DNA of 64,000 bases from Streptomyces sp. A3M-1-3. Lineage in GTDB: Bacteria; Actinomycetota; Actinomycetes; Streptomycetales; Streptomycetaceae. Under the pieces are notes generated by a model. The model had not been told where the DNA came from, did no database searches, and was given only the letters and a program-made list of their open reading frames with translations. A program made the position numbers and the translations under genes. The stretch lies in the NCBI RefSeq assembly GCF_024213665.1, contig NZ_JANAVP010000019.1:1-64000 (forward strand). The letters run 5' to 3'. Position 1 is the stretch's first letter; the number at the start of each line of letters is the position of its first letter. Positions 1 to 10,100 of the stretch are shown here, piece by piece.

Positions 1-77
1 TCACGGCCTCCTCCGCCTTGCGATCCACGGCACCAGGCCCCGCTCCCTGATCCGGCCTGATCGACCGGACAGGACCT
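1..77. repeat. 77-bp direct repeat, copy A (second copy at 35110-35186)
   Basis: The first 77 bases of the window are identical, base for base, to 35110-35186. The match ends at the same point in both places (…ggacct) and the flanks then differ (gggccgc here, agtcgtt there). The left limit of this copy cannot be seen because it lies outside the window. At 35 kb the same sequence is the right end of a MITE-like element with inverted ends, so this is probably the right end of another copy of that element. Confidence 0.9.
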
Positions 78-85
78 GGGCCGCA

Positions 86-1180
86 GTGCACAGTGAAAGA
101 GTGGAACACGTGGAACTGGTGGAACAACGAACGACCGACCGGCTGCTCAGGGCGCGCGCCCAGGCCATCGGGAGCGGCGTCCGGGAGCCGACGGTCGCCG
201 CCGTCCTCGACCGGGTTCTCGCCGTACAGGCACAGGACCTCACCGCGTCGGCGCTGGGGCTTCGCGTACGCGCCGACGGCCTGACCGCCGACGCTGTGCG
301 CCGGGCCACCGACGTCGAACGGACCGCCGTCCGCGGCTGGTTCATGCGCGGCACCCTCCAGCTCGTGCCGGCGGCCGACGCGCGCTGGCTCCTCGCCGTA
401 TTCGGGCCGGTCTTTCTCGCGCTCGCCGCCCGCCGGCTGCGCGAACTCGGCCTGGACGAAGCCCTGTGCGAGCGCGCCGAACGGCTCATCGCCCATGCCA
501 TCGACGGTGAGGGGCCGCTGACCCGCGCCGAGATCACCGACCGGCTCACCACCCTCGGGGTGGAGCCCAAGGGCCAGTCCGCCTTCCATCTGATCCGCCG
601 CACCGCGCTGGCGGGCCGGATCTGCCACGGACCGCAGCGCGACGGCGAGGCCACCTTCGTCCTGCTCGACGAATGGCTGCCCGCGGGCGGCCCGCTTCCC
701 TCTACGGGAGCGGCCGCCGAAGTCGAACTCGCGCGCCGCTACCGCACGGCCCACGGGCCTGCCACCGTGCACGACTTCGCCCACTGGTCCGGGCTGAAGC
801 TCGGGGCCTGCAAAAGCGCCTGGGCCGCCACGCGGGAAATCGCACACCCTGCCGTGTCCGCCGGCGAGGAACCCGACGTACGACTGCTGCCGGCCTATGA
901 CAACTATCTGGTCGGCTATCGCAGCCGTGAACTGTCGGTGCCCGCGGAGCACGAGCGCCGGGTATGGCCCGGCGGTGGGCTGATCCGGCCCACCGTGATG
1001 GTCGACGGCTGGGCGGTCGGCACCTGGTCGGGCGGCCGGCGCGGGGGAGCCGTGACGGTCGAACCGTTCCCCGGCAACGCGCCCCTCGCCCCGGCGGTAT
1101 CCGCCGCGGTCGCCCGCGAGCGAGCGGACATCGCACGCTTCTACGCCGGTTCTCCTACGGTGTCTACCACCGGCCTATAA
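86..1180 (+). CDS. Winged-helix DNA-binding protein, AlkZ-like DNA glycosylase family
   Basis: This 364-residue protein looks like a member of the HTH_42 winged-helix superfamily that includes the DNA glycosylases AlkZ and AlkX/YcaQ. Residues 46-53 read AVQAQDLT. The Q48-A-Q50 there fits the Q-x-Q catalytic motif of the AlkZ-like branch rather than the Q-x-D of YcaQ. The RGWFMRGTLQL stretch (83-93) and DNYLVGYRSR (near 272) are also typical. AlkZ proteins unhook alkylated or cross-linked DNA, and some act as self-resistance in genotoxin clusters. It lies just upstream of the exporter and synthetases, so a resistance role is possible but unproven. Many such proteins are encoded outside any cluster and have no known function. 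The GTG start at 86 is uncertain: GTG 101 and GTG 119 are in frame and no strong ribosome site is visible. Confidence 0.8.
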   Translation: MHSERVEHVELVEQRTTDRLLRARAQAIGSGVREPTVAAVLDRVLAVQAQDLTASALGLRVRADGLTADAVRRATDVERTAVRGWFMRGTLQLVPAADARWLLAVFGPVFLALAARRLRELGLDEALCERAERLIAHAIDGEGPLTRAEITDRLTTLGVEPKGQSAFHLIRRTALAGRICHGPQRDGEATFVLLDEWLPAGGPLPSTGAAAEVELARRYRTAHGPATVHDFAHWSGLKLGACKSAWAATREIAHPAVSAGEEPDVRLLPAYDNYLVGYRSRELSVPAEHERRVWPGGGLIRPTVMVDGWAVGTWSGGRRGGAVTVEPFPGNAPLAPAVSAAVARERADIARFYAGSPTVSTTGL

Positions 1181-1270
1181 TCCCGCGGATTCATAACCGG
1201 GCGATAACCCGCGCCGCATAGTTTCAGTGCCGTCCGACAATTCCGTCCCCTACCAGAAAAGGGCGTCGAC

Positions 1271-2569
1271 ATGGCACTCGGTCGGCATTCCGATTTCAAT
1301 CGCCTTTGGTTCGGGCAGACCGTCAGCAACTTCGGCGACAAGATCTCCCTGCTCGCGCTGCCCACACTCGCGGTCGTGGTTCTCGACGGGGGAGCATTCG
1401 AGGTCGGCGTGCTCGGCGCGCTGCGCTTCCTCCCCTTCCTGCTGCTGGCCCCGATCGCCGGGCTGGTGGCGGACCGGGTCTCGCGCCGCACGGTCATGAT
1501 CGTGGCGGACCTGGGCCGCTTCCTCGCGCTGGGCACGATCCCGCTGGCGTTCGCCCTCGACTCCGTCAGCATGACGCACGTCTACATCGTGGCCGGCGTC
1601 ACCGGCTGCCTCACCACCTTCTTCGAGGTCTCCTACCAGTCCTGGCTGCCGCAGCTCATCGGCACCGAGAACCTCATCGAGGGCAACACCAAACTCCAGA
1701 TCAGCCGCAGCGTCGCCGAAGCCGTCGGCGCCGGTGCCGGTGGTGCGCTGATCCAGGTGCTCGGTGCCGCGCGCGCCATCACGATGGACGCCTTCACCTT
1801 CCTGGTCTCGCTGGTCGCCCTGCTGGTCATCCGGCACCGTGACATCCGGGAGCGCACCGAGGAGAAGAAGGCCTCGGCCAAGGCCGAGCTGAAGGAGGGC
1901 CTGCGGACCCTCTTCGGAACCCCGGTCCTGCGTGGCCTGTTCACCGCCAACGTCGTGGTCAACCTCGGTGCCGCGATGGGCGACGCGCTCCTGATCGTGT
2001 ACGCGTACAAGACACTGCACCTGAGCCCCGGCCAGGTCGGCGCGGCCTTCGCCGTCATGTCGGTCTTCGTGATCGTCGGCGCGGTGCTGTCCGAGCAGGT
2101 CACCAAGGTGCTCACGCTCGGCCGCACGCTGGTCCTGACCGCCGTCGTGCTCGGCGCCGGCTACATCCTGGTGCCGACGGGCGGCGCGGTCGCCGGATTC
2201 GTCGGGCTGATCGTGGTCCAGGCCGTCATCGGTTTCGTCTCCCCGATGTTCGACATCCACGTCCTGAGCCTGGTGCAGGGTGTCACTCCGAACGAGCAGA
2301 TGGGCCGCGTCAGCGGCAGCGCGCTCTCCGCCGTGTACGGCGCCCTGTCCCTCGGCTACTTCGCCGGCGGCGCGCTGGGCGAGGCGGCCGGTCTCACGGC
2401 GGGCCTCGCGGTGGCCGGTGGGGTCACCATCATCGGCGGCCTGACGCTGCTGGCGAGCCCGGTCGCCGGAATCAAGGAGATGCCGGGCGGCGCCCCGCCC
2501 GAGGAGGGTGCCGCCGCGGCGGAAGACGCCGCGGACGACCGCCCGGACGACGCCAAGGCCATCGCCTAG
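1271..2569 (+). CDS. MFS transporter (MFS_3 / EntS-like exporter)
   Basis: A 432-residue major facilitator with about twelve hydrophobic segments. The N terminus FNRLWFGQTVSNFGDKIS and the loop motif ADRVSRR after helix 2 are characteristic of the MFS_3 branch, which includes EntS-type and macrolide exporters. The C-terminal ~30 residues are an acidic, Ala-rich cytoplasmic tail. It lies 131 bp upstream of the first synthetase on the same strand, so it most likely exports the peptide made by this cluster. The substrate cannot be read from the sequence. The ATG is preceded by a purine-rich gaaaaggg stretch. The 90-bp gap upstream is relatively AT-rich for this genome and probably holds a promoter. 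Confidence 0.9.
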   Translation: MALGRHSDFNRLWFGQTVSNFGDKISLLALPTLAVVVLDGGAFEVGVLGALRFLPFLLLAPIAGLVADRVSRRTVMIVADLGRFLALGTIPLAFALDSVSMTHVYIVAGVTGCLTTFFEVSYQSWLPQLIGTENLIEGNTKLQISRSVAEAVGAGAGGALIQVLGAARAITMDAFTFLVSLVALLVIRHRDIRERTEEKKASAKAELKEGLRTLFGTPVLRGLFTANVVVNLGAAMGDALLIVYAYKTLHLSPGQVGAAFAVMSVFVIVGAVLSEQVTKVLTLGRTLVLTAVVLGAGYILVPTGGAVAGFVGLIVVQAVIGFVSPMFDIHVLSLVQGVTPNEQMGRVSGSALSAVYGALSLGYFAGGALGEAAGLTAGLAVAGGVTIIGGLTLLASPVAGIKEMPGGAPPEEGAAAAEDAADDRPDDAKAIA

Positions 2570-2700
2570 GGCGGTTCCAGGTGTGGGGGAGTGGGTGCCG
2601 GCCGACCGGCGCCCACTTTGCCCCGTACCCCGTCCGCCCCGTACTCCCCTCCCCGTACCCCTCGCCGTATCCCTCTCCCGAAGACGCACGGAGGCTCAAG

Positions 2701-5700
2701 GTGAGCGAGTCCCTCGCCGAACGCATAGCCGCACTGCCGAAGTCCCGCCGGGCACTGTTCCAGGCCCTCGCGGGCCGCAACGGCGGGCGTGCCGCCGTAC
2801 GGGAGGACCCGGATCCGGCCCCCCGGGACCCCGGCGAGCCGCCGGTGCTCTCCTTCGCCCAGCGGCGGCTGTGGTTCATCGACCAGCTCCAGCCCGGCAG
2901 TCCCGCCTACAACGTGCCGGTCGCCACCCGCATCCGAGGCTCCCTGGACATCCCCGCTCTGCACGCGGCGCTCCAGGAGGTCGTGGACCGGCACGAGGTG
3001 CTGCGCACGGTGTACACCGACCAGGAGGGCGCCGCCGAGGCCGTGCCGCGGGTGCTGGACGGCTTCCGGCTGCCGCTGCCCGTCACCGAACTGCCCGACG
3101 AGGCCGCCATCAGGCCGTTCTACGACGCAGACGCCGCCGCCCCCTTCGATCTGGCGGGCGCCGTGCCGCTGCGGGCATCCCTGGGGCGGCTCGGGACGCA
3201 AGACCATGTCCTGGTCCTCAACCTCCACCACATCGTGACCGACGGCTGGTCGATGCGGCTGCTGTACACCGAACTCGAGCGCGCCTACGCCGCCCGGGTC
3301 GGGGCATCCGCCGAAACGCTTCCGCAACTGACCCTCCAGTACGAGGACTTCGCCACCTGGCAGCGAGGGCGCATCAGCGGCGAACGGCTGGAGAAGCTCA
3401 CCTCCTTCTGGCGGGAGGAACTGGGCGGCACCGGTCCGGTCGACCTGCCCACCGACCGTCCCCGGCCGCCCGTCTTCGGCCACGCCGGAGCGTCCCGCTA
3501 CATCGAGCTGCCGCCGGAACTCATTGCGAAACTGAGGGAGTTCGGCAAGTCGGAGGGCGCCACCCTCTATATGACGATGCTGGCCGGCTTCGCCGCCACC
3601 CTGCGCCGCTGGACCGGGCAGGAGGACATCGTCGTCGGCACGTCCGTCTCCGGACGGGACCACCCGGCGTTCAGCGAACTCATCGGCTTCTTCGTCAACA
3701 CTCTGCCGCTGCGCATCAGGACCGCCGGCGACCCCGGCTTCGCCGAGCTGGTCCGCGCCACCCGCCGGACCACACTCCAGGCGTACGCCCACCAGGAACT
3801 GCCCTTCGACCTGATCGTCGACGCGCTCGGGCTGCCCCGCGACCCGAGCCGACCGCCGCTGACCTCGGTGATGTTCCTGCTCGACGAGACCCCGGACACA
3901 GCGCCGGGCCTCGCCGGACTCGGCACGGAGCCCATCGACTTCTCCTCCCGGGCCACCAAGTACGACCTGATGATCAGCGTGCACGACACAGGCACCACCG
4001 TCCGCGCCCTGGTGGAGTACCCCACCGACCTCTTCGACGCCTCGACCGTAGACCGGCTGCTCGGTCACTTCCTCACCACCCTCGAAGGCGCCGTCGCCCG
4101 GCCGGACGCGCCGCTGTCCGCCCTGCCGCTGCTCACCGACGGCGAGCGCCGGGCCGCGCTGCACGACTGGAACGCCACCCGCGCCCCGTTCCCCGAGGAC
4201 GCCTGCCTCCACCACCTCTTCGAGCAGCACGCCGACCGGCGCCCCGACGCCCCGGCCGTCGTCTGCGGCGGACTGGGCGGCTGGGCCGTCACCTACCGGG
4301 AGCTGGAGGAGCGCGCCAACCGGCTCGCCCACCGCCTCATCGAGGCGGGCGCCGGCCCCGACCGCACTGTCGCGCTGTGCCTGCGCCGGGGCCCGGGCCT
4401 GGTCACCGCGATCCTCGCGGTGCTGAAGGCCGGCGGGGCGTACGTCCCGCTCGACCCGGACTACCCGGCCGAGCGCCTCGCCCTGCTGCTGCGCGACGCC
4501 GCGCCGCCGATCGTCGTCTCCGACTCGGAGCTGATCGACCGGCTGCCCGTCGCCTCCGGCACCAGCCGTGTGCTGCTGGACACCGACCGCCCGGCTCTCG
4601 GTGAACTGCCCGCGACCCGGCCCGCCGTCCCGGTCACCTCGCGCGATCTGGCGTACGTCATCTTCACCTCGGGCTCCACCGGCACCCCCAAGGGCATCGC
4701 CCTGGAACACCGGGGAGTGGTCAACAACCTGCTGGACCTCAACCGTTCGTACGGCATCCGGCCCGGCGACGCGGTGCTGGCGCTGTCCTCGCCGAGCTTC
4801 GACATGAGCGTGTACGAGACGCTGGGCATGCTCGCGGCGGGCGGCACCCTGGTGCTCCCCGACCCGGCCGCCGCCAAGGATCCGGCGCACTGGGCCGATC
4901 TGATCCAGCGGCACGGCGTCACCGTGTGGAACTCCGCGCCCGCCCTGCTCGACCTCCTCGTGGACCAGCTCGAGTACGCGGGCGGGCCCGAACTCCCGTG
5001 CCTGCGCACCGCGTTCCTCGGCGGCGACTGGATCCCGGTCGCCCAGCCGGACCGAATCCGGGCCTTCGCGCCGGAGCTGGCGTTCGTGGCGCTCGGCGGG
5101 GCGACCGAGGCGTCCATCCACTCGGTGGAGTACCAGGTGGGCCGGGTGGACCCCGGCTGGACCAAGCTGCCGTACGGGCGGCCGATGGCCAACCAGCTCA
5201 CCTACATCCTCGACCCGAATGACCGGCTCGTCCCCGTCGGCGTCCCCGGCGAACTGCACCTCGGCGGTGTGGGCCTGGCCCGTGGCTACCTGGGCCGGCC
5301 CGAGCTGACCGAGGAGAAGTTCGTCCACGTCGAACTGGAGCCCGGCCGCACCGAACGGCTGTACCGCACCGGCGACTTGGCCCGCTACCGGCCGGACGGA
5401 ACCATCGAGCTCCTCGGCCGGACCGACTTCCGCATCAAGCTGAACGGGCTGCGCATCGAACCGGGCGAGGTGGAGAGCGCGCTGCGCGACCGGCCCGGGG
5501 TGCGGGAAGCAGTGGTCGTCGCCCGGCAGTCGGCCGGTTCGGCGCGGCTCATCGGGTACGTCGTCCCGGAGGACGGCGCGGTGCTGAACCTGGCGGCCCT
5601 GCGGACCGCGCTCGGCGCCGTACTGCCGCCGCACTGTGTGCCGACCGAACTGGTCGTGCTGGAGCGGCTCCCACTCAGCCCCAACGGCAAGGTGGACCGC

Positions 5701-7155
5701 AGGGCCCTGCCCGAGTCCCGGGCCGCCGCGTCCGCCGGGCTCGCGGCGTCGGCCGGGTCGGCGGCGTTCGCCGGGCTCGCCGGGTCCCCGGCATCCGCCG
5801 GCTCTGCCGGGCTCGCCGGGTCCCCGGCATCCGCCGGCTCTGCCGGGCTCGCCGCGTCCCCGGCGTCCGCCGGGCTCGCCGGGTCTCCGGGACCCGCGGG
5901 GTCCTCGGGCTCCGCCGGGTTCGGAGGGTCCCCGGCATCAGCCGCATCCGCCGGGTCCACCGGGCCTGCCGCGGCCGGCGGGTTTGTGGGGTCCGCCGGG
6001 CTCGCTGGGTCCCCGGCATACGCGGGATCTGCGGGGTCCCCGGCAGCCGCTGGGTCCGCCGGGGCTGCGGGGTCCGTGGGGCCCCACGGAGCCGCGGGGT
6101 CGCCGGGATCAGCCGGGTCCCCGGCGTTCGCCGGGCTCGGAGCGCCGCGCGACTCCACCGCCCACCGTATCGCCGCCGTCTGGGCCGAGGTGCTCGGCGT
6201 TCCGGCCGTCGGGCCCGACGACGATTTCTTCGCGCTCGGCGGGGACTCCTTCGCCGCCGTCCGTGCCGTACGGGCCGTCGCCGCCGCGCTCGGCGCGGCC
6301 GAGCTGCGGGTCGTCGACCTGTTCAGCAACCCGACCCCCGCCGGGCTCGCGGCCCGTACCACCGAACTCGCCGGCCCCGTGCCGGCCCCGTATCGGCTGC
6401 TGCACCGGCTCACCCCCGAACGGCCCGCCGGCACCACCACCCTCACCCTGGTGTGCTTCCCGCACGGCGGCGGCGACGCCATCGCCTACCAGCCGCTGGC
6501 CGCCCAACTCCCCCCGCACATCGAGCTGCTGGCCGTCTCGCCGCCCGGGCACGATCCGCTGCGGCCCGGCCCGATGCTGCCGGTCGCCGAGTTCGCGGGG
6601 CTGGCGGCCGAGGAGATCGCCCGGACCGTACGCGGACCGTACGCGGTGTACGGGCACTGCGCCGGCGTCGTCACCGCGCTGGAGACCACGCACGTCCTGG
6701 AACGGCGCGGACAGCGGCCCGTCGCCCTCCATCTCGCGGCGGCCCTCCCCGAGGAGGACCCCGAGTACGCCCTGGAGATGGAACGCGTCTCCAGCGACGA
6801 CGACCTCGTCGCCTACCTCACCACCATGGACGGCTTCGACGGCGTCCTGGACGACAGCGACCTCACCGCCGTCCTCCGGATGGTCCGGCACGACATGACC
6901 GAGGCCGCCCGCTTCTTCGCCCGCACCCCCGACGGCTACGACCAGCCGCTGGTCACCCCGCTCACCTGCGTCATCGGCGACGCCGACGACGCGACCGAAG
7001 GCTACGAGCAGGGGCACCGCGCCTGGGGCCGGTACGCCGCCGATCTGCGGCTCGCCGTGATCCCCGGCGGCCGGCACTACTTCGCCAAACATCTGCCCGA
7101 CCGGCTCGCCGCGCTGCTGGCCGACCTGCACCGCAACGGAGGAACCCATGTCTGA
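2701..7155 (+). CDS. Nonribosomal peptide synthetase, C-A-T-TE, with Cys-type thioesterase
   Basis: A 1484-residue synthetase. The condensation domain carries intact H176-H177-IVTDG. The adenylation domain has FTSGSTGTPKG (~655) and an A10 motif ending NGKVDRR. My reading of the ten specificity residues is D-M-Y-N-F-G-L-I-H-K. The domain has the GDWIP and GGATEASI features of Cys-activating A domains (reference code DLYNLSLIWK), but with W changed to H and S changed to G. A 140-residue Ala/Gly/Ser/Pro linker (1008-1147) precedes the carrier domain (GGDS, Ser1183). The C-terminal alpha/beta-hydrolase resembles type II thioesterases (FPHGGG, GDAD, GGRH with His1459), but its nucleophile elbow reads GHCAG, so the nucleophile would be Cys1320. 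The start is GTG 2701, with GGAGG six bases upstream; the reading frame is open further upstream but that part is Pro-rich and not synthetase-like. The presence of TE makes this the likely final module despite being the first gene. Confidence 0.95.
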   Translation: MSESLAERIAALPKSRRALFQALAGRNGGRAAVREDPDPAPRDPGEPPVLSFAQRRLWFIDQLQPGSPAYNVPVATRIRGSLDIPALHAALQEVVDRHEVLRTVYTDQEGAAEAVPRVLDGFRLPLPVTELPDEAAIRPFYDADAAAPFDLAGAVPLRASLGRLGTQDHVLVLNLHHIVTDGWSMRLLYTELERAYAARVGASAETLPQLTLQYEDFATWQRGRISGERLEKLTSFWREELGGTGPVDLPTDRPRPPVFGHAGASRYIELPPELIAKLREFGKSEGATLYMTMLAGFAATLRRWTGQEDIVVGTSVSGRDHPAFSELIGFFVNTLPLRIRTAGDPGFAELVRATRRTTLQAYAHQELPFDLIVDALGLPRDPSRPPLTSVMFLLDETPDTAPGLAGLGTEPIDFSSRATKYDLMISVHDTGTTVRALVEYPTDLFDASTVDRLLGHFLTTLEGAVARPDAPLSALPLLTDGERRAALHDWNATRAPFPEDACLHHLFEQHADRRPDAPAVVCGGLGGWAVTYRELEERANRLAHRLIEAGAGPDRTVALCLRRGPGLVTAILAVLKAGGAYVPLDPDYPAERLALLLRDAAPPIVVSDSELIDRLPVASGTSRVLLDTDRPALGELPATRPAVPVTSRDLAYVIFTSGSTGTPKGIALEHRGVVNNLLDLNRSYGIRPGDAVLALSSPSFDMSVYETLGMLAAGGTLVLPDPAAAKDPAHWADLIQRHGVTVWNSAPALLDLLVDQLEYAGGPELPCLRTAFLGGDWIPVAQPDRIRAFAPELAFVALGGATEASIHSVEYQVGRVDPGWTKLPYGRPMANQLTYILDPNDRLVPVGVPGELHLGGVGLARGYLGRPELTEEKFVHVELEPGRTERLYRTGDLARYRPDGTIELLGRTDFRIKLNGLRIEPGEVESALRDRPGVREAVVVARQSAGSARLIGYVVPEDGAVLNLAALRTALGAVLPPHCVPTELVVLERLPLSPNGKVDRRALPESRAAASAGLAASAGSAAFAGLAGSPASAGSAGLAGSPASAGSAGLAASPASAGLAGSPGPAGSSGSAGFGGSPASAASAGSTGPAAAGGFVGSAGLAGSPAYAGSAGSPAAAGSAGAAGSVGPHGAAGSPGSAGSPAFAGLGAPRDSTAHRIAAVWAEVLGVPAVGPDDDFFALGGDSFAAVRAVRAVAAALGAAELRVVDLFSNPTPAGLAARTTELAGPVPAPYRLLHRLTPERPAGTTTLTLVCFPHGGGDAIAYQPLAAQLPPHIELLAVSPPGHDPLRPGPMLPVAEFAGLAAEEIARTVRGPYAVYGHCAGVVTALETTHVLERRGQRPVALHLAAALPEEDPEYALEMERVSSDDDLVAYLTTMDGFDGVLDDSDLTAVLRMVRHDMTEAARFFARTPDGYDQPLVTPLTCVIGDADDATEGYEQGHRAWGRYAADLRLAVIPGGRHYFAKHLPDRLAALLADLHRNGGTHV
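5771..5878 (+). repeat. 36-bp tandem repeat in the synthetase A-T linker
   Basis: Two identical 36-bp units (5771-5806 and 5807-5842) are followed by an imperfect third. They lie inside a 420-bp stretch (5722-6141) coding 140 residues of AGLAGSPASAGS-like sequence. The repeat length is a multiple of three, so the frame is kept. It looks like replication-slippage expansion of an interdomain linker, which is normally 10-30 residues in synthetases. Confidence 0.9.
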
Positions 7156-10100
7156 TCTCGCCGAACGGCTCGGCCGGCTGCCCCAGGGGCAGCGCTCCCG
7201 GCTGCTGGGCCGGATGCGCAACCAGATGACCGCCGGCGTCGGCCGCCGCATCGAGCTGGGGCGCACCGACCACGGCCCGCGTTCCCGCTCCTCGTTCCAG
7301 CAGGAGCAGATGTGGTTCGTGGACCGGCTGGGCGCGGGCAAGGCACGCAACAACATAGCCCTGGCGATACGGCTGGGCGGCCCGCTCGACCGGGCCGCGC
7401 TGCACGAGGCGCTCAACGCCGTCGTCTCCCGCCACCAGGTGCTGCACAGCAAGCTCGTCGAGGTCGACGGCGTGCCCTGGCAGGAGCCCGTCCCCTCCTT
7501 CGTCCTCGGCATCCAGTCCACCGACCTGTCCGGCAGCGACGACGCCGACCGCGAGCTGAACGAACTCACCGCCTCCTTCGCCGCCGCCCCCTTCGACCTG
7601 GCCGCCGCCCCGCCCGTACGCGCCCATCTGGTACGCCTGGGGCCCGACCGGCACGTCCTGCTGTGGGTGGTCCACCACGTCGTCTGGGACCCGGGCTCCA
7701 CCCGGATCTTCACCGAGGAGCTGACCTCGTGCTACGCCGAGGCGGCCGCCGGCCGTCGCCCCGAGTGCCCCGAACTCGCGGTCGAGTACGCCGACTTCGC
7801 CGCCTGGCAGCGCGCCAAGCTGGAGAACGAGGAGCACGGCCGGGCACTCGCCGACAAGTGGCGGCAGATCCTGGCCGGCGCCCAGGCCACCGAGGTCATG
7901 CCCGACCACCCGCGAAGCCCCGAGACCCGCGGCGACGGCCGCGGTCTCACCCTCAAACTGGACCAGGAGCTGCTGGACCGGCTGAACGAGGTCGCCGAGA
8001 GCAACAGCACTACTGTCTTCACCACCCTGCTGGCCGCCTTCAACGCAACTCTGCGGCACTGGACGCGCACCGAGGACATCGTCGTCGGCACGGCCAGCGC
8101 CTCCCGCCCGCACCCCGATCTGGAACGGGTCATCGGCTGCTTCGTCCAGATGATCACCCTGCGCACCGAGGTCACGGACGGCCTCACCTTCCGTGAGCTG
8201 GTCGCCCGTACCGCCGGCACGGTCATGGACGCCTTCACCAACAGCGAGCTGCCCTTCGAGCAGGTCGTGGAGGCTGTCCGCCCGGTCCGCGACCCGCTGC
8301 GGCACCCGCTCTTCCAGATCGAGTTCACCTCGCTCGGCCGCTGGGGCACCCACCGCGCGGAGGCAGCCGGAGTCGAGTTCGCCATGGACCAGCTCCACGA
8401 CGGAGCCGCCAAGTTCGACATGAGCTTCCTGGTCGGCGAGAACGACGGCCTGGAACTGTCCCTGGAGTACAACACCTCCCTCTACCGGTACGGCACGGCC
8501 GCCGCCCTCCTCGCCGCCTTCCAGCGGGTCCTGGAGCAGGTCGCCGAGAACCCGGACCTCCCGGTCGGCGAGCTGAGCCTCGTCGAGGAGCCCGCCGCCT
8601 CCCGGCACGCCCGTGAACTGTCCCGCGGCGGCCCGGTCGACGAGACCGCCTGGACCACCACCCTGGACCGCGCGTTCCGCGAGCGCGCCACCATCTACCC
8701 GGACGCCGTCGCCGTCCGGCACGGCAGCACCCGGCTCGACTACGCCGCCCTCGACCGCTGGTCCGAGGCCATCGCCCACCGGCTGCGCGACCGTGGGGTA
8801 CGGCACGGCGACCCGGTGGCGGTCTGCCTCGGGCGCGGCCCGGCGGCCGTCGCCGGCCTCCTCGGCATCCTGAAGGCGGGGGCGCACTACGTTCCGGTCG
8901 ACCCGGCCGCGCCCGCCGAGCGTACGAAGACCGTACTGGCCGACGCGAAAGTCCGGCACGCCCTCGTCGACGACGCCACGGAACTCCCCGTACCGCTGGA
9001 GCTGGTGCAGGCCGGCTCGACCGCGCCGGTCCGCGAAGTGCCGTCCCTCGCGCCTACGTCGACCCCCGGCGACCTGGCGTATGTGCTGTACACCTCAGGC
9101 AGCAGCGGCACCCCGAAGGGGGTGATGATCGAGCACCGGTCGGTCACCCACTTCTCCCGGACCATCGCCAAGGCATACGAGATCGGCGCCGCCGACCGCG
9201 TGCTGCAGTTCGCCCCGCTCACCTTCGACGTCTCCGTCTTCGAGGTGTTCACCACCCTGCTGGCCGGCGGCGAACTCGTCATCGCCACCGACGACGAGCG
9301 GCGCGACCCGGCCCTGCTCCAGACCCGGCTGCGCGAGGACACGGTGACGGTCGCGGAACTCCCGCCCGCGCTGCTGCCACTGCTGAACCAGGCCCAACTG
9401 CCGGCGCTGAGGCTCGTATCGGTCGGCGGTGAGGCCTTCCCCGGAAAGCTGGTCGCCGAATGGACCGCGGGGGAGCGGCGGTTCGTCAACGGCTACGGCC
9501 CGACCGAGGCCACCGTCGCCGTCACCCTGATGGACTGCACCGGCAGCTACGACCGCAACCCGCCGATCGGCCGCCCCATGCCGGGCCACCAGGCGTTCGT
9601 CCTCGACGAGCGGCTGCGCCCGGTACCGCCCGGTGTGCCCGGTGAACTCTGTGTCGCCGGGCCCGGTGTGGCGCGCGGCTATCTCGGCCGGCCCGAACTC
9701 ACCGCCGAACGCTTCACCGACAACCCCTACGCCGACGGCCCGGAGACCGAACGCCTCTACCGCACCGGCGACCTGGTCCGCTGGCTGCCCGGCGGCAACC
9801 TGGACTTCCTCGGCCGCACCGACCGCCAGCTGAAGCTGCGCGGCCACCGTATCGAGCCGGGCGAGGTCGAGGCCGTCCTCATCGGCCACCCCTCCGTGCA
9901 GCAGGCCGTCGCCGTCGCCCAGCCCGCAGCGGGCGGCGACAAGATGCTCGCCGCATACGTCACGGTCGAGCAGGTCGGTGCGTACGCCTCCGAGGTCGCC
10001 GACGCCGAAGGGCTGCGCGCCTACGCGGCGGCCCGGCTCCCCGGCTACATGGTGCCGGTGGTCGTCGTCCTGCCCGAACTGCCCCTCACCCCGCACGGCA

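Noticed and set aside
2566..5634. A 1022-codon open frame on the minus strand opposite the first synthetase
   Set aside because: In this GC-rich DNA the antisense frames of real genes stay open. It has no recognisable domain, and the plus-strand C-A-T-TE protein is clear.
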